Shown here: positions 33,733 through 43,181 of the stretch, piece by piece
Layout: each line of letters starts with the position of its first letter
Position numbering within the stretch: the first letter of the stretch is position 1
NCBI RefSeq assembly: GCF_934424005.1
Contig: NZ_CAKRXI010000002.1
Span: 60,493 to 124,492, forward strand
Length of the DNA stretch: 64,000 nucleotides
Direction: 5' to 3'
Source of the DNA: an uncultured Blautia sp.
GTDB taxonomy: Bacteria; Bacillota; Clostridia; Lachnospirales; Lachnospiraceae
The notes under the pieces: model-generated
The model's database searches: none
What the model saw: the letters and a program-made list of their open reading frames with translations, nothing else
What the model was told of the DNA's origin: nothing
Made by a program: the position numbers and the translations under genes

Positions 33733-33805
33733 AGCTGAAAATGGGACTCGAACCCACGACCCCTTCATTACGAGTGAAGTGCTCTACCAACTGAGCTATT
33801 TCAGC
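33733..33805 (-). tRNA. tRNA-Thr (anticodon CGU)
   Basis: On the minus strand a complete cloverleaf is visible. The acceptor GCTGAAA pairs with TTTCAGC, the D arm is AGCTCAGTTGGTAGAGC, and the anticodon stem CTTCA/TGAAG has loop CTCGTAA (anticodon CGT at 33770-33772, reading ACG threonine codons). The T arm is GTGGGTTCGAGTCCCAT. CCA is not encoded. Confidence 0.95.
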
Positions 33806-33826
33806 TTGTGTTCAGACACAAAATAT

Positions 33827-33854
33827 ATTATAGCGTATTTTTGATAAAATGCAA
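33827..33854 (-). promoter_or_regulatory. Promoter of tRNA-Thr
   Basis: On the minus strand, TTGCAT (33849-33854) and TATAAT (33827-33832) with a 16-base spacer, 21 bases before the tRNA. Confidence 0.75.
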
Positions 33855-33890
33855 GAAAAATTTTGTTTTCCCCTGCATTATTTTCAGTAC

Positions 33891-33918
33891 TTGCAATGAG
33901 TGAGATTTATGTTATGAT
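33891..33918 (+). promoter_or_regulatory. Promoter of the M20-pot operon
   Basis: TTGCAA (33891-33896) and TATGAT (33913-33918) with a 16-base spacer, about 110 bases before the start of the M20 gene. The leader shows no named motif. Confidence 0.6.
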
Positions 33919-34032
33919 ATGAGAATATGAATATAGTATTTGTATAACGTATTAACTTATTAAAGTGTCATTCTGTCAAGTTGTCTGAATGAAGCAGATA
34001 ACATCCAGAAGTGGCAGAGGGAGATGAGTTTT

Positions 34033-35334
34033 ATGATAGATGAAACCGGACAGCGTATTTTGCGGCTGATTGATGTACATAAAGATCAGATCATTGCATT
34101 TGCTGAGGATATTGCAGTGCATCCGGAACCTGGATATGAAGAATTTCGTACAGCCGGGAAGACTGCAGAAGTTCTGAAGAATTTGGGATATAAAGTGACA
34201 GAACATCTTGCCCGTACCGGTGTGAGGGGAACGAAAAGTATAAAAGAAGGTCCTTCCCTGACTGTGATCGGAGAACTGGATGCGATTGGATGTCATTCTC
34301 ATCCGAATGCAGATCCGATAACAGGTGTGGCACATGCCTGTGGCCATCATGCGCAGATGGCGGCAATGATCGGATGTGCGATTGCAATGGCAGATCCGGA
34401 TGTGCAGAAATGTCTTGAGGGGACTGTGAATTTTCTTGCAGTTCCTGCAGAGGAGTACATTGATGCAGACAAACGTGCCAGATTAAAAAATGAAAACATT
34501 GAGTTCTGCTGTGGCAAAAGTGAGATGATCCGGACAGGTGTTTTCGATGACACAGACATTGCGTTAACAACGCATGTGCACATGGTTCCGGTGGAAGAAG
34601 ATTTTTATCTTGGAAATCCGGCCTGTAATGGCTACAGTGCAGAGCGTGTTACGGTGCGGGGGAAGGCTGCGCATGGGGCCATTGACCCATGGAATGGTGT
34701 CAATGCTTTAAGTATTACGACCAGTGCGATTCAGATGATGGGACTGATGCGTGAGACTTTTCGTGAAGAAGATCATGTTCGACTTCATAATGTGATCCGG
34801 AAGGCCGGCGATGTGATCAACAGTGTGCCGGACGAGGCAATTGTTGAGACGAAGGTTCGTGCAGCATCGCTTGATAAGATTCGTGAGATTACAGATATGG
34901 TAAACCGTGCGTATGCCGGTTCAGCCTATGCTTTTGGTGGGAAAATAGAACTGGAGAAACTCCAGGGATATATGCCGATCATACCGAGGGCTGCGGACAA
35001 TGCACTGCTTGAGGCAGCAGATGATCTGGGACTGAATTATCGGACAGTACAGAAAGGGGATTTTAATAATGCTTGTACGGATGTGGGAGATCTCAGCCAT
35101 CTTGTTCCGGTTGTGAATTTTACCTTTAAAGGTTTTGAGGGAAAACTGCACGGAGCAGATTTCAAGATCACAGATCCAGAAAAAGCCTATATTTTACCAG
35201 CGAAGCTTTTGGCACTGACCGTATATAAACTTCTTAAGAATGGCGGACAGGAAGCAAAAAAGATTACAAAAAGCTATACACCAGTATTCAATAAGGAAAG
35301 TTACATTCAGTATGTGAAGAATACGATAGAATAA
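34033..35334 (+). CDS. M20D-family amidohydrolase/aminoacylase
   Basis: This metallo-amidohydrolase of about 433 residues is of the M20D type (IAA-amino acid hydrolase/aminoacylase-like). Visible are the early HPEPGYEEFRT, the metal region GELDAIGCHSH, the CGHHAQMAA motif, PAEEYIDAD with the catalytic Glu pair, and the dimerisation-domain RGKAAHGAI. The enzymes remove acyl or aminoacyl groups from amides; substrate is unknown. It precedes a PotABCD transporter by 62 bases without a terminator, so it may act on what that system imports. I prefer the ATG at 34033 because GGGAG then sits about 9 bases upstream; the ATG at 34024 is too close to it. Confidence 0.88.
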   Translation: MIDETGQRILRLIDVHKDQIIAFAEDIAVHPEPGYEEFRTAGKTAEVLKNLGYKVTEHLARTGVRGTKSIKEGPSLTVIGELDAIGCHSHPNADPITGVAHACGHHAQMAAMIGCAIAMADPDVQKCLEGTVNFLAVPAEEYIDADKRARLKNENIEFCCGKSEMIRTGVFDDTDIALTTHVHMVPVEEDFYLGNPACNGYSAERVTVRGKAAHGAIDPWNGVNALSITTSAIQMMGLMRETFREEDHVRLHNVIRKAGDVINSVPDEAIVETKVRAASLDKIREITDMVNRAYAGSAYAFGGKIELEKLQGYMPIIPRAADNALLEAADDLGLNYRTVQKGDFNNACTDVGDLSHLVPVVNFTFKGFEGKLHGADFKITDPEKAYILPAKLLALTVYKLLKNGGQEAKKITKSYTPVFNKESYIQYVKNTIE

Positions 35335-35396
35335 AATGTAAGGAATTGCTGAATGCAGGAATACAATAAAACAGCAGGAGGAAAGACAAAAGACAA

Positions 35397-36494
35397 ATGG
35401 CAGAAAAATGTTTGGAATTAAAAGATATCAGGAAGTCGTTTTCAAAAGATGAAGTGGTTCTGAAGGAAATCAGTCTCTCTATCGACAAGGGGGAGTTTAT
35501 TACACTTCTGGGTTCCTCGGGATGTGGAAAGACGACAACTCTGCGTATCATAGCAGGTCTGGAGACACCGGATTCCGGCAAGGTATATCTGGAGGGAAAA
35601 GATGTCACAGCACTGGCACCGGAAGCACGTGATGTAAATACAGTATTTCAGAATTATGCGTTATTTCCACATATGACAGTGGCGGATAACATTGGATATG
35701 GACTGAAATTAAAAAAGATACCAAAAGCAGAGATTAAAAAACGAGTATCTGAGATGCTGGAACTGGTACAGCTTCCAGGATACGAGAAGAGAAAGCCGTC
35801 AGAACTTTCCGGTGGACAGAGACAGCGTGTGGCAATTGCCCGTTCGCTGGTCAATAATCCGAAGGTGCTTTTGCTGGATGAGCCGTTGGGAGCACTGGAT
35901 CTGCAGCTGCGCCGTGCCATGCAGCTTGAACTGAAGAGGTTACAGAAAAAGCTTGGAATTACTTTTATTTATATTACGCATGACCAGGAAGAGGCAATTA
36001 ACATGTCCGACCGTATTGCTGTCATGAATAAAGGAACCTTTGAACAGATTGGGACACCGGATGAGATCTATAATCATCCAAAAACCAGTTATGTGGCGAC
36101 TTTTGTTGGAAATGCCAATATTTTAAAAGGTACTGCGCAGGAAACAGAAGCAGATATTCTCAAAGTTTCACTTGCAGGCAGTATTGTTTCTGCTGTGGCA
36201 GAAGGCAGAAAAATTGCTCCGGGTACACCAGTGACGTTGGCTGTCCGCAGTGAGAATATGATTTTTGATGAGACTTGCCAGAGTGGTATGGAAGCGGTTG
36301 TTGTTGAAAAAAGTTTTGCGGGCGGACTTCTTCGTGTTGTGTTGAAGCTTGCAGATGGAACAGAAGTTATTGCAAACAGACATGGAATCGATGCTGGCGT
36401 GCAGCCGGGCCAGAAAGTTACCTGTCACTTTGATGCGGAAAATGCGGTATTGGTAGATCTTTCGTCTGAGGAAGAAAGTGGGGCAGAAGTATGA
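35397..36494 (+). CDS. potA: Spermidine/putrescine ABC transporter ATPase PotA (system 1)
   Basis: This 365-residue ABC ATPase has Walker [16 protein letters not shown]-loop VFQNYALFPHMTV, signature ELSGGQRQRVAIAR, Walker [13 protein letters not shown], and a C-terminal TOBE-type regulatory domain (residues about 280-365) as in PotA/MalK-like proteins. RBS AGGAGG lies upstream. The stop overlaps potB by 4 bases. It energises import of polyamines together with PotB, PotC and PotD. Confidence 0.94.
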   Translation: MAEKCLELKDIRKSFSKDEVVLKEISLSIDKGEFITLLGSSGCGKTTTLRIIAGLETPDSGKVYLEGKDVTALAPEARDVNTVFQNYALFPHMTVADNIGYGLKLKKIPKAEIKKRVSEMLELVQLPGYEKRKPSELSGGQRQRVAIARSLVNNPKVLLLDEPLGALDLQLRRAMQLELKRLQKKLGITFIYITHDQEEAINMSDRIAVMNKGTFEQIGTPDEIYNHPKTSYVATFVGNANILKGTAQETEADILKVSLAGSIVSAVAEGRKIAPGTPVTLAVRSENMIFDETCQSGMEAVVVEKSFAGGLLRVVLKLADGTEVIANRHGIDAGVQPGQKVTCHFDAENAVLVDLSSEEESGAEV

Positions 36495-37345
36495 AAAAAC
36501 AAAAATCCGGTTCTGTCTGGATGATTCTGCCACTGTATATTTTCACAATCATCTTTGTGGCTGGTCCATTGCTCTATATGGTGGCACTGAGCTTTGCAGA
36601 GCCAAAGGCAGGACATGGAGTAGAGTGGGTATTTACTCTTGCAAATTATAAGAAGATCCTGGATCCTGTTTATATGAAGACATTTACAGGTTCCTTTCAA
36701 CTGGCAATGACAAGTACGATCATCATCTGTCTGATCGGATATCCATTTGGATATTTTATGGCAAAACTTTCTTCCAAATGGAAAAAACGGGCAATGATCT
36801 TTCTGATGCTGCCATTCTGGGTGAACTCACTGATCCGCCTTTATGGATGGATGATTATTCTTCAGACCAAGGGGCTGCTGAATCATGTGCTCAAAAGTCT
36901 TGGACTGATCGAGAAGCCGCTGCGTATTCTGTACAGTTATCCGGCAATCGTGATCGGTATGACGTATGTGCTCCTGCCATTTATGATCCTGTCTGTATAT
37001 TCCAGCGCAGAGAAGCTGGACTGGTCACTGGTGGAAGCTGCGAGAGATCTGGGGGCGAGCCCGGCGAAAGCTTTTTGGACGGTTTCTTTTAAACTGACAC
37101 TTCCGGGACTGCTTTCTGGTGTGATTCTGACATTTGTTCCATCTATGGGATTGTTTTTCATAGCAGATATCCTTGGTGGAAATAAGATTGTTCTTGTCGG
37201 AAGCCTGATCCAGGAGCAGATGACAAAAGGAAATAACTGGCCGTTTGCGGCAGCACTGGCCGTTGTTCTGATGATCCTGACAACGTTAATGATCATGCTG
37301 TATCGTAAAGTAACAAATGCGAAAGAATTGGAGGGTGTGGGATGA
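36491..37345 (+). CDS. potB: Polyamine ABC transporter permease PotB (system 1)
   Basis: This 284-residue permease has six predicted membrane segments and the EAA loop AARDLGASPAKAFWTVSF (about residues 178-195), which docks with the ATPase. ATGA overlaps couple it to potA and potC. Similarity is to the PotB/PotH group. Spermidine or putrescine preference is not deducible. Confidence 0.93.
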   Translation: MKKQKSGSVWMILPLYIFTIIFVAGPLLYMVALSFAEPKAGHGVEWVFTLANYKKILDPVYMKTFTGSFQLAMTSTIIICLIGYPFGYFMAKLSSKWKKRAMIFLMLPFWVNSLIRLYGWMIILQTKGLLNHVLKSLGLIEKPLRILYSYPAIVIGMTYVLLPFMILSVYSSAEKLDWSLVEAARDLGASPAKAFWTVSFKLTLPGLLSGVILTFVPSMGLFFIADILGGNKIVLVGSLIQEQMTKGNNWPFAAALAVVLMILTTLMIMLYRKVTNAKELEGVG

Positions 37346-38136
37346 AAAAGAAAAATTCAAAACTCTCCGGGTTTTATCTTGGACTGATTTTTGTACTGAT
37401 GTATCTGCCGATTGCGGTAGTTATCGTATTTTCATTTAATGAATCAAAACTTCCTGTACGATTTACAGGATTTTCACTGAAATGGTATCAGGAGCTGATT
37501 CATGATGATGCCATGCTGGAAGCACTGGGAAACAGCCTTTTCCTTGGTGTGGTGAGTTGTCTGGTTTCCGCAGTGATCGGAACACTGGGTGCAGTAGGAC
37601 TTTCCAGAATTCACTGGAAGACAAAGGGAATCCTGGAATATATTTCCATTCTTCCGCTGATGATACCGGAGATCATTCTTGGTATGGTACTGATGGCATT
37701 CTTTTACATGTTGAAATTACCGTTTGGTATGCTGACTCTGCTGATCGGTCATACCGTTTTCTGCGTACCGTATATTCTCATGGAAGTCAAGGCAAGACTG
37801 GCCGGGATGGATCCGTCGCTGGAAGAGGCGGCAAGGGATCTTGGTGCAGGACCGTTCCGTGCATTCTGGGATATTATCCTGCCACTGATCATGCCGGCAG
37901 TAATGTCCGGTTCTCTGCTAGCATTTGCGATGTCCATGGATGATGTGGTCATCAGTATTTTTATCAATGGTCCACGTCTGGCAACACTGCCGATCAAGGT
38001 TTATACACAGATCAAAACAGGGGTTACACCAGAGGTCAATGCACTCTGTACGATCATGCTGATATTTACGCTGGTGATCCTGTTTGTTTATAATCTGATC
38101 GGGAGAATTACAAAAGGAAAAAACAAAAACAGTTAA
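37342..38136 (+). CDS. potC: Polyamine ABC transporter permease PotC (system 1)
   Basis: This 264-residue second permease has six membrane segments, YLPIAVVIVFSFNESK near the start, and the EAA loop EEAARDLGAGPFRAFWDIILP. The PAVMSGSLLAFAMSMDDVVI stretch is typical of PotC/PotI. It overlaps potB by 4 bases. A 94-base gap with a possible weak promoter (TTTTCA/TATACT near 38150-38173) separates it from potD. Confidence 0.93.
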   Translation: MKKKNSKLSGFYLGLIFVLMYLPIAVVIVFSFNESKLPVRFTGFSLKWYQELIHDDAMLEALGNSLFLGVVSCLVSAVIGTLGAVGLSRIHWKTKGILEYISILPLMIPEIILGMVLMAFFYMLKLPFGMLTLLIGHTVFCVPYILMEVKARLAGMDPSLEEAARDLGAGPFRAFWDIILPLIMPAVMSGSLLAFAMSMDDVVISIFINGPRLATLPIKVYTQIKTGVTPEVNALCTIMLIFTLVILFVYNLIGRITKGKNKNS

Positions 38137-38230
38137 TAAACTCTTTTCAATGAAGGAAAAGTAAGTTATACTTAATTCGTGTAGGCTTCATAGGAGAGTT
38201 TATATAGAAACAAGAAGAGGAGAGAAGACT

Positions 38231-39262
38231 ATGAAAAAATTATTAGTATGTGCACTATGTGCAGCAATGGTCATTCCGGCTGTGAGCGTATCCGTAAGTG
38301 CGGATTCCAAAGAGCTTGTACTCTACACATGGGAAAACATGTTCCCACAGGAAGTACTGGATGGTTTTGAGAAAGAAACCGGGATAAAAGTAGTATATTC
38401 CAACTTTGATACCGATGAGAACATGCTGGAAAAACTTTCCATGGCAAAAGGTGGAGACTATGACGTTGTTGTTGCAGATGATTATATTATCCAGACAGCA
38501 ATCGAGGAAGGTCTTGTAGAGAAACTGGACACATCCAAATTATCCGGATGGGACAACATCAACCCGCTGTATCAGGGACAGTTCTATGATCCAAACGATG
38601 AATATACTGCACCATACGGAGCAGGTATTCCGCTGATCGTATATGATCCGGACATGGTAGATATTGATATTAAGGGATATAATGATCTTTGGGATCCGTC
38701 TCTTGAAGACAGCATTGCACTGACCGCAAACTATCGTGTGATCAATGGTATCACAAACCTTGCACTTGGACAGGATTTTAACGATCAGAATACAGATGAT
38801 ATCAAGAAGACAGGAGAAAAACTTCTGGAACTTGCACCGAACGTTCGCCTGATCCAGGATGACAATACACAGGATGCTCTTCTGAATGGAGAGGCGAGTG
38901 TTGCATTCCTGTATACTTCACAGGTAACAGCAGCTCTTCAGGAAAATCCGGATCTTAAAGTTGTATATCCGGAAGAGGGTCTTGGATTTGGCGTTATGGG
39001 AATGTTTATCCCAAGTCAGGCTCCGGATAAAGATGAAGCCTATCAGTTTATGGATTATATTCTTCAGCCGGAAAATGCAGCCAAATGTTATGATTATATT
39101 GGATACTACTGCACAAACAAAGCAGCAGATTCACTGCTTGAGAACCAGGATCTTGTAGTTCCGGATTCTGTAACAGAAGGCTCAGCAGTAGAAAACATCA
39201 GTGCAGAAGCGGAAGAAGCTTACAATAAGAACTGGACAGAATTCAAAGCTGCCTGCGACTGA
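38231..39262 (+). CDS. potD: Polyamine-binding protein PotD (system 1)
   Basis: This 343-residue extracellular solute-binding protein has a signal peptide at residues 1-24 (cleavage after VSVSA). The mature protein begins KELVLYTWENMFPQEVLDGF, followed by ETGIKVVYSNFDTDENML and GGDYDVVVADDYII, as in PotD/PotF. It lacks a lipobox cysteine at the cleavage site, unusual for a monoderm binding protein, so it may stay attached through an uncleaved signal or be released. It belongs to the potABC operon, with its own possible promoter for higher expression. Confidence 0.92.
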   Translation: MKKLLVCALCAAMVIPAVSVSVSADSKELVLYTWENMFPQEVLDGFEKETGIKVVYSNFDTDENMLEKLSMAKGGDYDVVVADDYIIQTAIEEGLVEKLDTSKLSGWDNINPLYQGQFYDPNDEYTAPYGAGIPLIVYDPDMVDIDIKGYNDLWDPSLEDSIALTANYRVINGITNLALGQDFNDQNTDDIKKTGEKLLELAPNVRLIQDDNTQDALLNGEASVAFLYTSQVTAALQENPDLKVVYPEEGLGFGVMGMFIPSQAPDKDEAYQFMDYILQPENAAKCYDYIGYYCTNKAADSLLENQDLVVPDSVTEGSAVENISAEAEEAYNKNWTEFKAACD

Positions 39263-39282
39263 TAAAATAAGGGGGAAGCAGG

Positions 39283-40923
39283 ATGGAAATCTATAAAGGT
39301 ACTGCTACCTTTTCAGGAATAGCCATCGGCAAGATACTGTATTACAGCAGAGGGGAATACCAGATACGTCAGTGTCTGGTCAGTAACATAAAAAAAGAAA
39401 TCAGTAACTTTCAGGAAGCCCGGCTTCAGGCAGTTCAGAAACTGCATGAACTGTATGAAGCCAGTCGGCTTCTGAATGAACAGGAGGCCGGTGTTTTCAT
39501 GCGCCAGATCAAACTTCTGGAATCTGAAAGTTACCAGAATGCAATTGAAAGCAGCATTGCCAATGAAAAGGTAAATGCTGCTTATGCAGTTATGATCAAC
39601 AGAGATGAACTGGTAGAGACATTCCGACATCTGGAAGAGCCGGTCATTCGAAGAAGAATCAATGATATGCAGGAGATTTCCAATCGTCTGATCCAGATAC
39701 TGGGTGGTGCGGCCATCCGTATTAATGTTGGGGACGAACCGGTGATCCTGGTTGCAGAGGCATTATCGCCGACTGAGATCATGGAAATGGACAAAGATAA
39801 ACTTCTGGCTGTGGTCATGCATCATGGCTCAGCAGTATCTCATGCAACAATTATGGCGAAAACAATGGAAATTCCAACCCTGGTCGATGTTGCAGCTGAT
39901 GATGAGTGGGATGGAATGACAGCAATCGTAGATGGCTATACAGGAACTTTTTATCTTAACCCGGATGCGGAAATCCAGAAAGAATATGAGATTCGTCTGG
40001 AAGCGGATAGAAGGGAGAGAGAGGAACTTCTGAAACTGAAGGCGCAGAAAGATGAAACAAAGGATGGCAGCCATATTGGTCTTTATGCCAATATTGGAAA
40101 TATGAGTGATCTGAGCAGTGTCCTTTTTTATGGTGCCAAGGGAATTGGCCTTCTGCGAAGCGAGTTCCAGTATCTCGGAAGAGAAAATTATCCGAGAGAA
40201 AATGAACTTTTCCGTGCATATAAAAAAGTAGCAGAGACAATGGGTGAGAGACTTGCGGTGATTCGTACTGCGGATCTTGGAGCAGACAAACAGGCTCCGT
40301 ATCTGGACATTCCGCAGGAAACCAATCCGATCATGGGCAACCGTGGGATTCGTCTCTGTCTTGACCGAAGGAGAATGTTCAAGGCACAGCTTCGTGCAAT
40401 TTATCGTGCCAGTGCGTATGGTAATCTTGCAATGATGTTTCCGATGATCAATTCTGAAGAAGAAATGGATGAGATACGGCAGATCATTGAGGAAGTAAAA
40501 GAAGGCCTGCGCGGAAAAGACATTCCATTTAAAGAAATCATGACAGGAATCATGATCGAGACACCAGCAGCAGTCATGATCAGCCGGGAACTGGCAAAAC
40601 GTGTTGATTTCTTAAGTATCGGAACCAATGACCTGACACAGTATACGCTTGCGATGGATCGTCAGAATCCACTTCTGAAAGATAAATACAACGATCATCA
40701 TCCGGCAATTCTTCGTATGGTGCGTATGGTTGTGGATGCGGCACATCAGGAAGGCCGTAAGGCTGGCATCTGCGGAGAAATTGCAGCGGACACAGCACTG
40801 ACGGAAAAATTTCTGGAGATGGGAGTTGATTTCCTGTCTGTTGTTCCGGCGTGTGTACTTCCGGTACGAAAGGCAATTCGTGAGACAGATCTTGGCAGAA
40901 AGAAAGTTTCTGCTGTTAAATGA
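39283..40923 (+). CDS. PTS enzyme I (phosphoenolpyruvate-protein phosphotransferase) paralogue
   Basis: This 546-residue enzyme I homologue has an N-terminal helical HPr-binding region, then the phospho-histidine region HHGSAVSHATIMAKTMEIP, where the active His is kept but the usual GGRTSH context is changed. The PEP-binding barrel has RTADLGADKQ, GIRLCL, the FPMIN strand, IGTNDLTQYTLAMDR and the catalytic Cys in GICGE. It lies 20 bases after potD with no ptsH nearby, so it may feed a dedicated phosphorelay rather than the main sugar PTS. If it is the only enzyme I of the genome it would instead be ptsI; this window cannot tell. Confidence 0.85.
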   Translation: MEIYKGTATFSGIAIGKILYYSRGEYQIRQCLVSNIKKEISNFQEARLQAVQKLHELYEASRLLNEQEAGVFMRQIKLLESESYQNAIESSIANEKVNAAYAVMINRDELVETFRHLEEPVIRRRINDMQEISNRLIQILGGAAIRINVGDEPVILVAEALSPTEIMEMDKDKLLAVVMHHGSAVSHATIMAKTMEIPTLVDVAADDEWDGMTAIVDGYTGTFYLNPDAEIQKEYEIRLEADRREREELLKLKAQKDETKDGSHIGLYANIGNMSDLSSVLFYGAKGIGLLRSEFQYLGRENYPRENELFRAYKKVAETMGERLAVIRTADLGADKQAPYLDIPQETNPIMGNRGIRLCLDRRRMFKAQLRAIYRASAYGNLAMMFPMINSEEEMDEIRQIIEEVKEGLRGKDIPFKEIMTGIMIETPAAVMISRELAKRVDFLSIGTNDLTQYTLAMDRQNPLLKDKYNDHHPAILRMVRMVVDAAHQEGRKAGICGEIAADTALTEKFLEMGVDFLSVVPACVLPVRKAIRETDLGRKKVSAVK

Positions 40924-40931
40924 GGATTATA

Positions 40932-42071
40932 ATGAATAAAAAAAGTAAAGTCATTCTTCTTCCCTGTAATTCTTACAGGGAAGAAATTGTTTATGAGAAT
41001 CTTGAAATCGGCCTGGAGCTTCTGGGTGGAATCGAGAATATTGTCGGCAAAGAGGAGTCTGTATTGCTGAAGCCGAATCTTCTAAAGAAAGCGGAAGTTA
41101 ATAAGGCAGTGATCACACATCCGACGGTTGTGGGAATGTTTGCCCGACTGATGAGAGAAAAAGGATATCAGGATATGGCGCTTGCAGATTCCTGCGGAAA
41201 TGGAACTACTTCTAAAGTTATCCATGGGACAGGAATGGATACGTATCTTGAGAAACTGGATATTCCGGTTATTGATTATACGAAGGGAATCCATGTAGAC
41301 TATCCGAAAGGAATACAGGCAAAAGAATTTATTTTGCCGAAAGAACTTCTGGAAAAAGACTGTGTAATTTCTCTTTGTAAAATGAAGACACATGCGCTGG
41401 AACGCATCACGGGAGCTGTAAAAAACAGCTATGGATTCGTTTATGGATTTCATAAAGCCAAGGGTCATACATTGTATCCAAGTGCAGACAGTTTTGCCCG
41501 TATGCTTGTTGATCTGAATCAGTATGTGAAGCCGCGGCTGTATATTATGGATGGAATTGTGGCCATGGAGGGGAACGGACCAGGTTCCGGAGATCCTGCT
41601 CCAATGAATGTGATGCTGATGTCGCAGGATCCGGTTGCACTTGACAGTGTGTTCTGTAACCTGATCCATCTGAATCCGGAGATGGTTCCAACGAATTATC
41701 ATGGAGAAAAAATGGGACTTGGTACCTGGCATTCGGAAGAAATCGAAATTGTTACTCCGTCCGGTGAGATTTCAATGAAGGATGCGGTGGCACAGTATGG
41801 AAATCCGTATTTTGATGTGGACCGGAGAGTGGCACGTTCCGGTATGTGGGAACGTCTTGCGAAAGCCCTGAATATTTTTCAGAAGAAGCCTTATATTGAC
41901 TCGGAACGCTGTATCCGGTGTGGGATTTGTGTGAAGAGCTGTCCGGTTCCGGACAAGGCTGTTGATTTCCGTAAAGGCAGAGAGAATCCACCGGTATATG
42001 ATTATAAGAAATGTATCCGTTGCTTCTGCTGCCAGGAGATGTGCCCCGAAAAAGCAATCCAGGTGAAATGA
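40932..42071 (+). CDS. DUF362 protein with C-terminal 2x[4Fe-4S] ferredoxin domain
   Basis: This protein of about 379 residues has a DUF362 domain (LLKPNLLKKAE, ITHPTVV and the CKMKTHALERITGAVKNSYGF region) and a C-terminal pair of cluster motifs, CIRCGICVKSCPVPDKA and CIRCFCCQEMCPEKA. The domain is of unknown function and occurs with ferredoxin modules in anaerobes. I chose the ATG at 40932 (GAGGA 6 bases upstream); the ATG at 40920 overlaps the enzyme I stop but has no ribosome site. It is the last gene of the M20-pot-EI cluster. Confidence 0.87.
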   Translation: MNKKSKVILLPCNSYREEIVYENLEIGLELLGGIENIVGKEESVLLKPNLLKKAEVNKAVITHPTVVGMFARLMREKGYQDMALADSCGNGTTSKVIHGTGMDTYLEKLDIPVIDYTKGIHVDYPKGIQAKEFILPKELLEKDCVISLCKMKTHALERITGAVKNSYGFVYGFHKAKGHTLYPSADSFARMLVDLNQYVKPRLYIMDGIVAMEGNGPGSGDPAPMNVMLMSQDPVALDSVFCNLIHLNPEMVPTNYHGEKMGLGTWHSEEIEIVTPSGEISMKDAVAQYGNPYFDVDRRVARSGMWERLAKALNIFQKKPYIDSERCIRCGICVKSCPVPDKAVDFRKGRENPPVYDYKKCIRCFCCQEMCPEKAIQVK

Positions 42072-42095
42072 TCAAGCCTGTTAACGTTACATGGA

Positions 42096-42148
42096 AAAGG
42101 AGCTTCTGCATTATAGATGAACCAGTGTCTGTTTTGCAAAAGCTCCTT
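42096..42148. terminator. Hairpin between convergent genes, probable terminator
   Basis: AAAAGGAGCTTCTGC pairs with GCAAAAGCTCCTT around a long loop, between DUF362 and the convergent methyltransferase gene. The T run is weak. Confidence 0.5.
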
Positions 42149-42219
42149 CAAATTGTTTATTTATAAGTTGTGTCCGATCAAAAATTACAAACTGGATCAG
42201 TTCAAACCAAAATTATCGC

Positions 42220-43089
42220 TTATCTGATCGTGTCATGCAAAGCTTTGATGAATGAAGGAGTGGTACCGCAGCAACCACCAACAACAGAAGCACCGTTTTC
42301 AATCAGGACTTTCATATGATGGGCGAATTCTTCTGCATTCATGCTGTATACAGCATTTCCCTTGTCATCGATGACCGGCATACCGGCATTTGGTTTGGCG
42401 ATAACTGGAATAGAAACATTTTCTTTAATGTTTCGAACAACAGAAACCAGCTGATCAGGTCCCACTGAGCAATTGATACCTACAGCATCTGCACCGGCTG
42501 CTTCAAGAGAAACAGCTGCTTCTACAGCATTTCCACCACTGAAGATACTTCCATCAGCTTCGACGGTCATGGTACACATGATCGGAAGATCACATACAGA
42601 AGCGGCGGCATCTACAGCTGCAAGAGTTTCTTCAATATTGATCATTGTTTCGGCTGCGATCAGATCAATACCTGCATCTGCCAGAATACGGATCTGTTCC
42701 TGATACATATTATAAGCTTCTGTGTAAGTGTAATCCCCATCAGCTGTGATAAAAGATCCGGAAGTAGTGATATCACCGGCTACATAGATGCCGTTGCCGG
42801 CCAGCTCCTTGGAATAGCCGACCAGAGTACGGTTGATCTCTTCAATCTTATCTCTAAGTCCGTGTTTCTCAAGATTTATACTGTTTCCGCCAAAAGTAGG
42901 AGCGTAGATTACCTGACTTCCTGCCTGAATATAGGCACGCTGCAGATCCTGGATAATATCTTTGTGATCGATGACCCAGGTTTCCGTGCAGATACCGCGT
43001 GGCATACCACTTGCCATCAGGTTGGAGCCTGTGGCACCATCCAGAATCAGTATATTCTCAGTCAGTTTTCGAAATTCTTCTTTAGTCAT
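42220..43089 (-). CDS. Homocysteine S-methyltransferase family protein
   Basis: This 289-residue TIM-barrel zinc methyltransferase is equivalent to the first domain of cobalamin methionine synthase. It has LDGATGSNLMASGMP, YAPTFGGN, and zinc cysteines in GINCSVGP and GGCCGTTP. It transfers a methyl group from a donor (S-methylmethionine, methyltetrahydrofolate-linked corrinoid or similar) to homocysteine or a thiol. No corrinoid or folate domain is attached. Its leader forms a three-way-junction-like fold (43123-43171). GGAGG lies 13 bases before the ATG, a long spacing. Confidence 0.9.
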   Translation of the reverse strand: MTKEEFRKLTENILILDGATGSNLMASGMPRGICTETWVIDHKDIIQDLQRAYIQAGSQVIYAPTFGGNSINLEKHGLRDKIEEINRTLVGYSKELAGNGIYVAGDITTSGSFITADGDYTYTEAYNMYQEQIRILADAGIDLIAAETMINIEETLAAVDAAASVCDLPIMCTMTVEADGSIFSGGNAVEAAVSLEAAGADAVGINCSVGPDQLVSVVRNIKENVSIPVIAKPNAGMPVIDDKGNAVYSMNAEEFAHHMKVLIENGASVVGGCCGTTPSFIKALHDTIR

Positions 43090-43122
43090 ATTAAGTTCGT
43101 TGCCTCCTTGAAAAATAAATAT

Positions 43123-43171
43123 ATAAGCAACTTACCTGTAAGCTCCGCATTTCCGTCGGAAAGTGCTTATT
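43123..43171 (-). promoter_or_regulatory. Structured leader of the homocysteine methyltransferase gene
   Basis: On the minus strand, ATAAGCA (43170-43164) pairs with TGCTTAT (43129-43123). They enclose a TTTCC-GAC-GGAAA hairpin and a CTTA-CAGG-TAAG hairpin, joined by TGCGGAG. This forms a compact three-way junction about 35 bases before the start codon. It matches no riboswitch class I know (not S-box, SMK or SAH), so a regulatory role is inference. Confidence 0.45.
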
Positions 43172-43181
43172 TCAGTTCCTT

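Noticed and set aside
43123..43171. Methyltransferase leader as an S-box, SMK or SAH riboswitch
   Set aside because: None of the conserved cores of these classes is present; kept only as an unnamed structured leader.
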